Source of the DNA: CALGLS01 sp047626155
GTDB lineage: Bacteria; Bacteroidota; Bacteroidia; Chitinophagales; Saprospiraceae
DNA length: 64,000 nt
Assembly (NCBI GenBank): GCA_047626155.1
Contig: JBLHRR010000009.1
Coordinates: 11,553 to 75,552 of the forward strand
Direction: 5' to 3'
Shown here: piece after piece, positions 1 through 9,029 of the stretch
Layout: each line of letters starts with the position of its first letter
Numbering within the stretch: position 1 is the first letter of the stretch
Program-made: the position numbers and the translations under genes
The notes under the pieces: generated by a model
Told to the model about the DNA's origin: nothing
What the model saw: the letters and a program-made list of their open reading frames with translations, nothing else
The model's database searches: none

Positions 1-842
1 TGGTTTTAGAAATTTATGCGAACTCCTTTGATACAGAATGTGGAATTCCAGTTTACACCCTAGCGATTCCGGCTTTAACTACTTTTCAGAATTTCGGAAA
101 TTTACTCATTGAGGCTCCTGAAATGATCACGGTTACAGGTGTGGTTCAAGACTGTAGTCAACAAAACATTACTTCAGGTTATGTCTTGGCAACGAATCAA
201 GAAGACCAAGTATTAGTCAGTTATATCGAAGCTGACGGAAGTTTTTCTTTAGCGTTTTACAGTTGTAATGATCAGATAAAAATCACGGCTTACGATATTG
301 ACTTTACAAGATCAAGCGAAGTTTTGGTTCTTCCTAATACGAACAATGATATAGTCTTGGGGACAATGCTAGCCTGCGAGGTTGTTACGGAACCGCCCTA
401 TCTTCTTAGGGCGATAACTGGAGGAGATACCCTGATCGGAACTGCTGCTAGTGGCTTCACCAATAATGCATATGACAGCGATGGAAACTTGATGACACTG
501 GTACATGCCTACTTCGAAATTGACATCCAAAATACCTCCCAAGACTTAAATGTTGCAGGTGGTATCATTGTGAATATAAGTGGGGTAGAAGACGAAGCTT
601 GTGAAGTCGGGTATTGTGAAATTTCTATTCCGCTGAAAGACGCCATGCATGATTCGTATCAGTTTAGAATACATTCAAGTAATCCGAATTACGCAACGAC
701 TTGGATACAAACGTATAACTGCATAGACGGAGCAGACTATTTACACTTTGAAGGCGAAGGTGTGTTGGTAGAACAAGGAACTGGAAACATAATTACAAAT
801 AGAGACCCTCTTGTGTTTTTTGACATTTATTTCCAGCTATAA
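1..842 (+). CDS. Secreted carboxypeptidase-regulatory-like protein, C-terminal part
   Basis: The reading frame is open from base 3 with no stop before TAA at 840-842, so this is the 3' end of a gene that starts outside the window; the ATG at 123 is internal. The visible part is about 279 residues. Around residues 42-90 it has the TVTGVVQDC...GYV...DGSFSL pattern of a CarboxypepD_reg / Ig-like fold that is repeated in Bacteroidota surface proteins. It is rich in Asn, Asp and Cys, as expected of an exported protein. Its N-terminus and signal peptide are not visible. The next gene starts 2 bases after its stop, so the two are probably cotranscribed. A specific function cannot be assigned. Confidence 0.75.
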   Translation, partial: VLEIYANSFDTECGIPVYTLAIPALTTFQNFGNLLIEAPEMITVTGVVQDCSQQNITSGYVLATNQEDQVLVSYIEADGSFSLAFYSCNDQIKITAYDIDFTRSSEVLVLPNTNNDIVLGTMLACEVVTEPPYLLRAITGGDTLIGTAASGFTNNAYDSDGNLMTLVHAYFEIDIQNTSQDLNVAGGIIVNISGVEDEACEVGYCEISIPLKDAMHDSYQFRIHSSNPNYATTWIQTYNCIDGADYLHFEGEGVLVEQGTGNIITNRDPLVFFDIYFQL

Positions 843-844
843 TA

Positions 845-1414
845 TTGAATGAATTGAAGGAGAAGGAAATTATACAATTTTGTAAAGAGCGAAACCCATT
901 GGGGCAAAAAGCATTGGTCTATCAATACAGCAAAGTATTGATGGGCCTTGCTTATCGCTACACCTTGTCGAAGGAAAGTTCAAAGGATATTTTGCAGGAT
1001 ACGTTCATACATGTTTTTCAAAAAATAGATTTGTATAGTGCTGAAAAAGGCGCTTTTCTTCCCTGGTTATAGTCGGTGGTTATTCGAATGATTCTAATGC
1101 ATATGAGAAAAGAAAAAGCATTGTTAGAAAATCAGCAGAAGTATGTTGCACATCAGGAAAGACATTCCAGTTACGAATTGATAGATTCGAATATCGTAGC
1201 TAAGGATTTATACAAAATGGTGTTGAGGTTACCTGATTTAGAGCGGCTCATATTTAACATGCATGCTATTGAAGGATATGCGCATAAGGAAATTGCAATA
1301 GCAATGGGTATTACAGAAAGTTACTCCAGAACCATTCTAACAAGAGCACGAAAGTCCTTACAGAAATTATTATCGGAAGGCAACTTCCTAAAAAAAGGTA
1401 CCTATGACAGATAA
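845..1414 (+). pseudogene. ECF RNA polymerase sigma factor with an in-frame amber stop
   Basis: Two open segments in one frame (845-1069 and 1073-1414) are separated only by a TAG at 1070-1072. The first segment (TTG start at 845, coupled to the preceding stop) carries sigma-70 region 2, with a typical DILQDTFIHVFQKI stretch and ...GAFLPWL just before the stop. The second carries the rest of region 2 and region 4, with LPDLERLIFNMHAIEGYAHKEIA rendered here as an HTH (LPDLERLIF, then YAHKEIAIAMG) and ending SRTILTRARKSLQKLL. Joined, they give about 189 residues, normal for an ECF sigma factor. The conserved tryptophan-leucine just before the stop suggests a Tyr or Trp codon changed to TAG. Either the gene is a recent pseudogene, the stop is suppressed, or the base is an error. 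It overlaps the next gene by 11 bases. Confidence 0.8.
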
Positions 1415-2858
1415 AGAAATAGATGAAATGTTTGAAGAGCATCTATCGCCAGTAGAGATGGATGTAGATGTTGTTGATATTTGGCAAACTGTTGAGCCGC
1501 CTAAGAAAAAGAAACGTAAGGTTTTTTTCTTACTGTGGTTTTTGGTAGGTGCCTTTTTCTGTAGTGGCCTGGGTTATCTTTATTGGTATAAAACGGATAG
1601 CACTTTCATAGAGAATGTTTCAGATGAACAATCTCAGCCAATTGCTGAACAGACAGAGGTAAAGCGCAGCAATGCAATTCTAGATGAAAAACAAAACAAA
1701 AAATATTTGAATGAAGAATACAGTGGCGATATTAATGAACCTCAACAAAGTTCTTCCTCCAGGTCAAAAGGCACAGAGGGGAAAGAGGCTACTTTGGATG
1801 GGCAAGTGCCATCCAAAAATGCAAACCTCAAAACATATGTTGATAAGGCCAATTCGTTGAGGGAAGATAACAATACAAACGTAAAACTGAAAAAAGAGAC
1901 CTTTGAACTGAAGTCGATTGATCCACAACAAATGATATTGCCGACTATTGAGCCACTGAAAAATGGTAGATTAAATAATTCAATAACAGTTGAAGACGAT
2001 ATTGCTTCTTCATTCTCTTCAGATAAGTTGGAAACGTCAGATGCAATAGCAGCGGAAAGTACTGCGGATCAAATAGCTCATTTCGAAGCTCCTTTACACC
2101 TAGCATTAGCTGGCTTAGATCCCCTGTTGACACTAAATGATTTATTGACTCAGGTGCATTTTCCTTTGGATACCTCCCAATTTAAGAACGAACCTCAAGT
2201 GAAAATCAGAAAATTCCAGTTGGGAATAGCCACAGGCTTTGGCTCTTTTAAAACGAACTTGAACGCAACGATCCCTGAGGGTGACGCGCTAATAGTAGAT
2301 CGAAAAAGAACAGAAACAGATCGGGTTTCCTACTACTTAGGAACCAACCTGGATTATTGGATAAGTAAAAACATAGGCGTTTCCTTGGGCTTCGAATACC
2401 AAAGGCATTTTTCCTACTTCGAGGAGGAGATAGACTTCAATGATTATTCGCTAACGGTATATCGAACAACTTATGCTACAAATAGAAGGAGGATTAAATC
2501 CAACCTAATTTTAAATCAATTTCACACCAGTCTACTATTCAACTATCGGATTGGTTTGAGAAAGGTCAAGCTAGTGTTTTCGGCAGGGCCTTCTTACAAT
2601 CTTTACAATAAAGGAGAAGGCAAACGCTACGGCGAAAACGAGGAGGTCGTCGATCTGAATCAACAAGGAGAACCACTTCAGTCAACTTCTGTTGGCCTCA
2701 TGGCAAAATGTAGAATAGAATACCCATTGACCAAAAGCATTCAAATAAATGCTGGGATAAACACGCACTATCAATTAAGAGCTATCGTTTCGGACTCCGT
2801 CGTTAAGCAAAGAATAAGGACCAGTAATTTCTCCTTAGGCTTAAGTCATTTCTTTTAA
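1404..2858 (+). CDS. Single-pass membrane protein with C-terminal outer-membrane beta-barrel-like domain
   Basis: 484 residues, starting inside the 3' end of the sigma factor gene, so expression is coupled. A basic run (KKKKRK, residues 34-39) precedes one hydrophobic helix at about 40-60. Residues 65-260 are hydrophilic and low-complexity. From about residue 270 there are alternating aromatic/polar strands (QLGIATGFGSF, YYLGTNLDYW, FSLGLSHFF) ending in Phe, as in outer-membrane beta-barrel proteins. The position after an ECF sigma gene suggests an anti-sigma or sensor role, but no zinc-binding anti-sigma motif is seen. An inner-membrane helix ahead of a barrel-like domain is an odd topology. 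Function unknown. Confidence 0.7.
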   Translation: MTDKEIDEMFEEHLSPVEMDVDVVDIWQTVEPPKKKKRKVFFLLWFLVGAFFCSGLGYLYWYKTDSTFIENVSDEQSQPIAEQTEVKRSNAILDEKQNKKYLNEEYSGDINEPQQSSSSRSKGTEGKEATLDGQVPSKNANLKTYVDKANSLREDNNTNVKLKKETFELKSIDPQQMILPTIEPLKNGRLNNSITVEDDIASSFSSDKLETSDAIAAESTADQIAHFEAPLHLALAGLDPLLTLNDLLTQVHFPLDTSQFKNEPQVKIRKFQLGIATGFGSFKTNLNATIPEGDALIVDRKRTETDRVSYYLGTNLDYWISKNIGVSLGFEYQRHFSYFEEEIDFNDYSLTVYRTTYATNRRRIKSNLILNQFHTSLLFNYRIGLRKVKLVFSAGPSYNLYNKGEGKRYGENEEVVDLNQQGEPLQSTSVGLMAKCRIEYPLTKSIQINAGINTHYQLRAIVSDSVVKQRIRTSNFSLGLSHFF

Positions 2859-2928
2859 AACCTAATTCGCCAAAGAACCAAAAGGAACAGGAGTCATCCC
2901 CAATTTGTACTAAGTTCTTATCCATAAA

Positions 2929-2987
2929 GACCTCTTGTGTTTTGATTATGCGCTAATAATCAAAAATACACAGAAGGTTCTTTTTTT
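2929..2987 (+). terminator. Rho-independent terminator after the sigma/barrel unit
   Basis: A long imperfect stem pairs the ACCTCTTGTGTTTTGATTA side with TAATCAAAAATACACAGAAGGT. Seven T residues follow at 2981-2987. It lies about 70 bases after the stop of the preceding plus-strand gene. Confidence 0.7.
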
Positions 2988-3069
2988 AAAATTTTAGGGA
3001 CACATTCTACGTTTGGAATGGGGTATATTTCGCTGAAACTAGGTACTTTTTAAATTGATGAGATCAAGA

Positions 3070-4302
3070 TTATTTAATTACTTGTATCTCCATTAAAGTA
3101 TCCAGACCACTTACCACCTCAATCAAAATTCCATCCGATAAGCCCGTCTCAATAAATCGCTCTTCAAAGGTATTATCCCCAGTCTTCACTTTTACAAATG
3201 TAGAATCATTACGCATGATCATATCCCGCTCATTGATGGTGATTACCTTTTCCTTTTTAGCCAAAATGATATCAGCGCTAGCGCTATAACCGGCTCGAAG
3301 GAAAACGTCAGAACTCGGGTTGATTGCCGCTCTTACTTCAAATTTTACAGTACCCTCTTCTGTGACTCCTTTCGGTGAAATGTATTCCAGGGTAGCGGCA
3401 AATCGTACGTTTTCAATAGCGCCAATGGTCAACTCCAATGGCATTCCTTCTTTCAACTTTCCAACATCAGACTCATCCACCATCCCCTCAAAAATCAAAG
3501 AATTCATATCTGCAACGGTCGCAATACTGGTACCTTCATTAAAGTTATTTCTTTCAATGACAGAAGAACCTTCCTCTATTGGAACATCTAAAACCATCCC
3601 ATCTACGGTAGAAGAAACTACGTTAGATACCTGCTTAGAATTGTTGGTGGCTCCTTCTCGTAATAATTGTAAATTACTAACTGCAGCATTCAACTCAGCC
3701 CGTCGAATTTCAACTTCCGTTTCGAATTGTTTCAACGTATTTCCTGACAGGATTTTCTGGTTTTCATATTCCGCTTTCCGCAAATTGAAGTCTACACTGA
3801 ATTGATTATAATCTAATTGAGAAATGACACCATCGTCAAACAATTGCTTTTGACGTGTTTCCTCTCTCTTAGAATTTTCAAAATTAACGCGGGCATTTTC
3901 CACATCTAACTGCTTACTATTGACATCCTTTTGACGAACCAATTCACGCTCTGCTTGCTTAAAACGGATGCGTGCTAGGTCAACTCCAGATTGCGCATTA
4001 TTGATATTGACCTCGCTAGGTACCAGTTTAATTTTTGCAAGCCGTTGTCCTTTTTTTACAATTTCGCCAGCTTCTACGTATAGTTCTCCGACTACTCCAG
4101 AAACCTGTGGTTTTATATTGACCTCCTTTCGAGGACGAACAGATCCCGTAGCAACGGTCTTCTTGGTGATGTCGGCAATAGTAGCTTTAGTTAGTTCAAT
4201 GCCTTCTTCCGCATTGTCTGATTTCTGTGAGAAGTAAGCGCCAAGAGCCACAGTGGCTAACAAAAGAACGACGGCAAGAGAAATTAAGCAACCTTTATTC
4301 AT
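3070..4302 (-). CDS. Efflux periplasmic adaptor (HlyD/MacA type)
   Basis: 410 residues. An N-terminal hydrophobic segment (residues 5-22) anchors it in the inner membrane. A biotinyl-lipoyl half-motif follows (VSGVVGELYVEAGEIVKKGQ, about 68-88), then a long Lys/Glu/Gln-rich coiled-coil hairpin (about 105-215), and then the second lipoyl half and beta-barrel domain. This is the architecture of membrane-fusion proteins that link inner-membrane transporters to a TolC channel. It is the last gene of the minus-strand unit ATPase-permease-permease-adaptor, 188 bases after the previous stop, with a large palindrome in the gap. No TolC gene is in the window. The exported substrate is unknown. Confidence 0.9.
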   Translation of the reverse strand: MNKGCLISLAVVLLLATVALGAYFSQKSDNAEEGIELTKATIADITKKTVATGSVRPRKEVNIKPQVSGVVGELYVEAGEIVKKGQRLAKIKLVPSEVNINNAQSGVDLARIRFKQAERELVRQKDVNSKQLDVENARVNFENSKREETRQKQLFDDGVISQLDYNQFSVDFNLRKAEYENQKILSGNTLKQFETEVEIRRAELNAAVSNLQLLREGATNNSKQVSNVVSSTVDGMVLDVPIEEGSSVIERNNFNEGTSIATVADMNSLIFEGMVDESDVGKLKEGMPLELTIGAIENVRFAATLEYISPKGVTEEGTVKFEVRAAINPSSDVFLRAGYSASADIILAKKEKVITINERDMIMRNDSTFVKVKTGDNTFEERFIETGLSDGILIEVVSGLDTLMEIQVIK

Positions 4303-4363
4303 GATTTTAAATTTTATTTGGGTAGATCAGGCTCATTCAAAAAGGCCTTGTAATAGTGTTGTT

Positions 4364-4488
4364 TTTAAATCAAAATTTCAATCAAAAGCCAAGACATGGA
4401 AATCACGATAGAAAATTTTGATTGGTATTGGAGTTTTGCTTTTGTTTGCATTAGAAGGTTTTGATTTAGACTGTCATTTTGATTTAAA
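4364..4488. repeat. 125-bp imperfect palindrome between permease and adaptor genes
   Basis: TTTAAATCAAAA at 4364-4375 is matched by TTTTGATTTAAA at 4477-4488, with further inner complementarity around AATTTTGATTGG. It begins directly after the permease stop codon. In RNA it would form a long hairpin inside the operon and could lower adaptor expression or protect the upstream message. Confidence 0.6.
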
Positions 4489-4490
4489 CG

Positions 4491-5735
4491 TCATTCGTCC
4501 TTCAAAGCCTCCACTGGATTTACCCGTGAAGCTTGCATAGCTGGAATAAACCCCGTCAGCGCTCCAGAAATAACCAGTATAACTAAGGCGGTAAGTCCAA
4601 CCCTTAAATCTATTTCTGGGTTCATGAAAAAATCAGAGCCTTCTCCAGTGGCCGAACTCATCAGCCAGATAATCATGGTGCTGCATACCAAACCGAGGTA
4701 ACCTGCTATCGTTGTCAGAAATACCGATTCCAGTAAAATCATACTGATAATAGACCCTGGGGTGGCACCGAGTGCTTTCCGGATTCCAATTTCCTTCGTG
4801 CGTTCTTTCACCACAATCAACATGATGTTTCCAACGCCAATAATTCCAGCCAATAAACTACCAATGCCTACAAACCAGATGAGCATTCTAATGCCCAAGA
4901 AAAGATTGGTAATGTTTTGAAATTCCTCTTCTATATTGTCAGACCACATGGCTTGGTTATCATCTGGTGCAATGTTATGCCGTTCTTTGATGAAGGCTTT
5001 AATTTTTGGTTCTACGCTACTGACGACTACATTCGGATGCATAGAGCAGACAAACCAGCCGATTTGATTTGGTCTGTTGGTAATCTGCTGTGCGGTAGTA
5101 ATCGGGATGAAAATTGTCTTTTCATCTTCTACAGAATCTTCCCCACGGCGATTGGATTTTAAGATGCCAATCACTCGATAGTCTACCCCGCGAAAACGGA
5201 TATACTCACCAATGGCATCTTCTCCTTCTTCAAAAAGCATTTCTCTGACGAGGTCTCCAATAACAGCAACCTTACGTTTGTCCTTCATGTCGTTCTGATT
5301 GAGGAATCGACCTTCTTTTATGTAGATGGCATCAATCTTAACTAGGTCGGGCGCATCCCCGCGAACATCAAATGCAGCGTGTTTGTTTTTTCGAATCACT
5401 TCCCCCGAAGACATCCAAAGTCTTGGGGCGATGTATTCTATTTCATCTTTAAAATTTATTCGGATTGCCTGGATATCGTCATTGGTCATGTGTACTGGCC
5501 TGCCCGGTTTTAACCCTTTGTAAGGCTTCGTGGTGAAACGTCCATCCAAGTACATACTGTTTTTGGCGTGACCACCAAACATACTGTACACGCCGTTCTG
5601 TAAACCTTTCCCCGCACCCATTAGAAAGACCAACATGAAAATACCCCAGAAAACACCAAGTGCAGTCAGTCCTGTCCGAAGTTTATGCTTCTGGATGGTG
5701 TCAAATATTTCTTGCCATTTGTCTAAGTCGAACAT
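4491..5735 (-). CDS. ABC transporter permease (MacB/FtsX type), second copy
   Basis: 414 residues. One transmembrane helix near the N-terminus (about 19-42), a MacB_PCD periplasmic domain (about 45-270), and a C-terminal FtsX domain with three helices (about 280-405). It contains the family stretches VGIGSLLAGIIGVGNIMLIVVKERTKEIGIRKALGATP and ends PAMQASRVNPVEALKDE, shown here only as landmarks near residues 285-325 and the C-terminus. It is clearly paralogous to the permease encoded just upstream, so the two probably form a heterodimer with the ATPase encoded at the start of the operon. A TolC-dependent exporter of peptides, lipids or antibiotics is plausible; substrate unknown. Confidence 0.9.
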   Translation of the reverse strand: MFDLDKWQEIFDTIQKHKLRTGLTALGVFWGIFMLVFLMGAGKGLQNGVYSMFGGHAKNSMYLDGRFTTKPYKGLKPGRPVHMTNDDIQAIRINFKDEIEYIAPRLWMSSGEVIRKNKHAAFDVRGDAPDLVKIDAIYIKEGRFLNQNDMKDKRKVAVIGDLVREMLFEEGEDAIGEYIRFRGVDYRVIGILKSNRRGEDSVEDEKTIFIPITTAQQITNRPNQIGWFVCSMHPNVVVSSVEPKIKAFIKERHNIAPDDNQAMWSDNIEEEFQNITNLFLGIRMLIWFVGIGSLLAGIIGVGNIMLIVVKERTKEIGIRKALGATPGSIISMILLESVFLTTIAGYLGLVCSTMIIWLMSSATGEGSDFFMNPEIDLRVGLTALVILVISGALTGFIPAMQASRVNPVEALKDE

Positions 5736-5776
5736 GTATTTGTATTGTTATATTTTATTATTTGTTATGTCGGTTG

Positions 5777-5836
5777 GGTAGATGAGGTTCCCCTTAGTTC
5801 GCATCAAATTTACGTTAGTGGGAAATCTCATATACC
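5777..5836. repeat. Palindromic repeat, GGTAGAT family, copy 1
   Basis: GGTAGATGAGGTTCCCC on the left is imperfectly complementary to GGGAAATCTCATATACC on the right, around a TTAGTTCGCATC core. It resembles the element at 52113-52193, which has the same TTCCC-TTAG...ACGTTA...GGGA layout. It lies between the two permease genes of the ABC operon. Confidence 0.6.
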
Positions 5837-5840
5837 TTTA

Positions 5841-7076
5841 TTATCCCCCCTTCATCGCGACCACTGGATTTACTTTAGCCGCTTGCATGGCTGGGATCAA
5901 ACCTGAAAGGACCCCGCTAATCACCAAGACGATGACCGCAATAATTACCGTTTGTACATCTACTTCAGGGTTTCGAAAATATTCTCCGTCCAGATCATTT
6001 TGAACCATTAGTTGTTGGACGCCATATATCAGAGCCAGCCCAGAAGCCAAGCCAATATAGCCCGCTACGCTGGTTAGAAAAACGGCCTCTTGCACTATCA
6101 TACTAACGATAGAATAAGGGGTGGCGCCGATTGCTTTTCGAATTCCAATTTCTTTAGTTCTGTCCTTGACAATGATGAGCATAATGTTACTCACGCCAAT
6201 GACGCCTGCGATGATACTACCTATGCCTACAAACCAAATAAAGGCTTTTATAAAACCAAACAATTGTCGGAACTCTTGTACTCGGGCAGTTCCATTAGAC
6301 ATACCTATGGCCTGCCGATCATCCGGATGAATTTTATGTTTACTATATATTTGTTGTCTGATTCGGTCTTGTATGACTATAGATCCTTCGAGATCCACTT
6401 CACCCAGTTCTGCACTTAAGGTATGAACGTTTTTGGTGCCTTCAATTTTTTGGGCAGTTGCGATGGGAAGATAAACCCGTTCGGTTTCGCGTTCTCGTGT
6501 TTCTGTAAAAACACCGACGACCCGATATTCCACGCCTTTGATTTTGATGTATTTCCCAAGAGCCTCTTCATTTTCAAAAAATTCTTTTTTTACGGCCATA
6601 CCAATGGCAGCCACCTTCCGGTATTGCGCCATATCCATATCATTGATAAATCGGCCTTCTACGAGCTTCGGTGTTTCTATGTAAAGATGTTCCGGACTTA
6701 CACATTGGACATTATATGCAAGACTCTTGTTTTTGTAAGAAATAAAAAAGTTGCCACTCAAAAATAATCGGGCTGAACCGTGGCGAACTCCGTTTGTTTT
6801 TTTGAATTCGGAATGATCGCTATTATCGAATTTAACTTGTCGGCCAGCAGGAAGACCCTTATAAGGAATAGTAGTTTCGTTTCTCCAGACCCATATGGTG
6901 TTGATCGCATCATTTTTAAAATTGTGTTCCACAGAATTTTGTAAGCCTTTACCTGCGCCTAATAAAATGACGAGCATGAAAATACCCCACCAGACACTAA
7001 AGGCTGTCAGGAAGGTCCGCAGCTTGTGCCGCCCTAAAGAGCTGAATATCTCTTGCCATTTATCTATATCAATCAT
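5841..7076 (-). CDS. ABC transporter permease (MacB/FtsX type), first copy
   Basis: 411 residues with the same plan as its neighbour: N-terminal helix (about 19-42), MacB_PCD periplasmic domain, and C-terminal FtsX domain with three helices. Landmarks are IMLIIVKDRTKEIGIRKAIG and the terminal PAMQAAKVNPVVAMKGG. Its start codon overlaps the stop of the ATPase gene by 4 bases (ATGA), so translation is coupled. With the second permease it would complete the four-helix-per-subunit transmembrane part of a type VII ABC (MacB-like) exporter, which couples ATP use to movement in the periplasm. Confidence 0.9.
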   Translation of the reverse strand: MIDIDKWQEIFSSLGRHKLRTFLTAFSVWWGIFMLVILLGAGKGLQNSVEHNFKNDAINTIWVWRNETTIPYKGLPAGRQVKFDNSDHSEFKKTNGVRHGSARLFLSGNFFISYKNKSLAYNVQCVSPEHLYIETPKLVEGRFINDMDMAQYRKVAAIGMAVKKEFFENEEALGKYIKIKGVEYRVVGVFTETRERETERVYLPIATAQKIEGTKNVHTLSAELGEVDLEGSIVIQDRIRQQIYSKHKIHPDDRQAIGMSNGTARVQEFRQLFGFIKAFIWFVGIGSIIAGVIGVSNIMLIIVKDRTKEIGIRKAIGATPYSIVSMIVQEAVFLTSVAGYIGLASGLALIYGVQQLMVQNDLDGEYFRNPEVDVQTVIIAVIVLVISGVLSGLIPAMQAAKVNPVVAMKGG

Positions 7077-7753
7077 GGCTTAATAATTTGTGGGTTTTCA
7101 ATAAGACCATCTTTCAGGCGAATGACTCGATTGGTTTCCTTTGCAATGTCGTCCTCGTGTGTAACGATGATAATGGTGATGCCTTGTTGGTTTACCTTTT
7201 TGAAAATGTCCATGACCTCATGTGAGGTGGTGGAATCCAGGGCACCGGTTGGTTCATCGGCGAGTATGACTTTGGGTTGAGTGATGAGTGATCGGGCAAT
7301 GGCTACTCGTTGTTGTTGACCACCAGACATTTGGGTGGGCAGATGGTGTGCCCATTCTTTTAATCCTACTTTTTCTAGATATTCTATTGCGATTTCCTGC
7401 CGCTTCTTTCGATCTACCTTTTGATAATACAGAGGGAGGGCGACGTTTTCTGCTGCCGTTTTGAAATTTAGTAAATTGAAAGATTGGAAAACAAAGCCAA
7501 TGAGCTGGTTGCGATAGAGTGCCGCCTGTTTTTGCGAAAGCTTTTTCATAGAAATGCCATTCAGCAGGTATTCGCCTTCGTCATATTCATCCAACAAACC
7601 GAGAATATTGAGCAAGGTTGATTTGCCAGAACCGGAAGATCCCATAATGGAAACAAACTCGCCAGTCTTGATATTCAGATCAATACCTTTAAGGACTTCA
7701 AGACTGTTGTAATCAGTGTGGTAGGACTTTCGAATGTTGTTTAGGGTAATCAT
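7073..7753 (-). CDS. ABC transporter ATP-binding protein (LolD/MacB type)
   Basis: 226 residues, a complete nucleotide-binding domain: Walker A GSSGSGKST (38-46), Q-loop Q90, signature MSGGQQQR (142-149), Walker B VILADEP (162-168) and switch His199 (VTHE). The GALDS after Walker B is typical of the LolD/MacB/FtsE subgroup. It is the first gene of the four-gene minus-strand exporter operon and drives the two FtsX-type permeases that follow. No outer-membrane factor is encoded nearby, so the system presumably borrows a TolC from elsewhere. Confidence 0.93.
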   Translation of the reverse strand: MITLNNIRKSYHTDYNSLEVLKGIDLNIKTGEFVSIMGSSGSGKSTLLNILGLLDEYDEGEYLLNGISMKKLSQKQAALYRNQLIGFVFQSFNLLNFKTAAENVALPLYYQKVDRKKRQEIAIEYLEKVGLKEWAHHLPTQMSGGQQQRVAIARSLITQPKVILADEPTGALDSTTSHEVMDIFKKVNQQGITIIIVTHEDDIAKETNRVIRLKDGLIENPQIIKP

Positions 7754-8213
7754 AGAGTTATGGTCAGGCCGCTTTATTAGGCTTTATTAGAATGCTTTCG
7801 GTATTTTTAGCAAATAACTTTTACTTACTAACGCAAGAAAGTAAAGAGAGTTGGTTTGATATAAAAGAATGGATGAATGGAGTGAATTTGGAGACGAATG
7901 GTATAAGGTCTCGTATCAAAAAACCAGATTAATTTCGTATTTTTAGAAAATAAGGAGCGCTTATTTCAAAGCGCTTTATAATCTAAATCAGATTATTCTC
8001 TTTATTGGGCAGCTATTTCTACTTTTACCCGTTTTGAGCTTAGAAGACTTAACAGGTTTATAGGAAGACAACCAAAAGCACTTAAATCTCAAACTTTATA
8101 AAGCTATTCAACTCAAACATTTTAAACATCCCTCTTTGACAAATGAGGAACTATAATACCCGGATTTTGTCAAGGAGAGGCTTCAATATTATAACAAAAG
8201 CGCTTAGCTAGAA
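7754..8213. other. 460-base non-coding gap between divergent units
   Basis: No convincing gene. It presumably contains the promoter of the ABC operon. Small hairpins are present: AGCGCTTATTTCAAAGCGCT near 7955-7975, and ATAATCT/AGATTAT near 7978-7996. A TTTGACAAA-type repeat lies at 8128-8180. A 39-codon open stretch without a start codon near 7985-8100 has no recognisable relative. Confidence 0.5.
8128..8180 (+). repeat. Short TTTGACAAA inverted-repeat element, copy 3
   Basis: CCTCTTTGACAAATGAGGA on the left and TTTTGTCAAGGAGAGG on the right form an inverted repeat. The left end matches the first 13 bases (CTTTGACAAATGA) of the larger elements at 15463-15584 and 37578-37717. It could be an internally deleted member. 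It ends 33 bases before the next gene. Confidence 0.45.
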
Positions 8214-9026
8214 ATGAATACAACTCGACTACTTTCCTTTTTCTTCTCTTTGGCTTTATTGAGCCTGACGTCCTGTAGAAAGGATGATGATTCTAACGTA
8301 AAAATCAATATCGACGAAGAATTTGATGTGCAGCTGTTCGAAGAACTATTGCCAGGTCAAAATAAATTGCGGGTTCATGTGGCCACCAAAGAAAATCTCG
8401 CTTGCTCCAACGTCATTTTAAGACATTCCATTAACTCAACTCAAAGCAATATCATTATCTCTATTGATAGCTTAGAGTTAAATGGAGACTGTGATAATAT
8501 TGAAGCTACTGCTCAGACGAATGCTGAACTTGGCGAAATAGAGGCAGGTACTTACGACATAGAGATTAATCTGGCTTTGAATTCCATAACCAATGAATCG
8601 ATAACGAATGAAGGAGAGATGACCGTTTCGGAAGAAGGTTATTTACTGGAGATGAAGACGACTCATGGCCTTACGATGTTGGAAAGCAACTTATTAAGGA
8701 TCCCTGATGATTACTTTTGGGGTTATATCGAACTGCTGGACAGTACCGCTTCAAACCTTCCTGTTCAATTTCTAGGGGCTTTGGAAACTTACGCCAATAC
8801 TGCTGAATTAAAAGAAGGATATTACGGCCATTTTGAGATTGAAGAAAACAAAGTCGTACTTAATGCTGCGGCTATAAATACTGATATTCCTAATGGTGTG
8901 CTCCCGTTTATTTATAAGTTAAATGGAAATGAAACTGAATTGAAAAACTTCATTCTTGATTTTCAAACGGACCAAGTGAATATCGCTAAAGTGGTGATGT
9001 ATATGGGAGATGGGGAGGTTTTGTAA
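8214..9026 (+). CDS. Hypothetical lipoprotein
   Basis: 270 residues. A signal peptide with a long hydrophobic core (LLSFFFSLALLSL) ends in a lipobox LTSC with lipidated Cys21, followed by RKDDD. The mature part is acidic and beta-rich, with two cysteines around residues 64 and 89. No known domain is recognised. It has its own upstream region and converges with the Nudix gene downstream (3-base gap), so it is probably monocistronic. Confidence 0.75.
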   Translation: MNTTRLLSFFFSLALLSLTSCRKDDDSNVKINIDEEFDVQLFEELLPGQNKLRVHVATKENLACSNVILRHSINSTQSNIIISIDSLELNGDCDNIEATAQTNAELGEIEAGTYDIEINLALNSITNESITNEGEMTVSEEGYLLEMKTTHGLTMLESNLLRIPDDYFWGYIELLDSTASNLPVQFLGALETYANTAELKEGYYGHFEIEENKVVLNAAAINTDIPNGVLPFIYKLNGNETELKNFILDFQTDQVNIAKVVMYMGDGEVL

Positions 9027-9029
9027 GAA

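Noticed and set aside
3320..3805. 161-codon plus-strand frame inside the efflux adaptor gene
   Set aside because: Antisense to a clear HlyD-type protein; Ser/Thr-rich composition is typical of a shadow frame.
7985..8100. Open stretch encoding a basic 39-residue peptide (…FTRFELRRLNRFIGRQPKAL)
   Set aside because: No start codon, no recognisable family and hairpins in the same region. It may be a transposase scrap, but I cannot support that.
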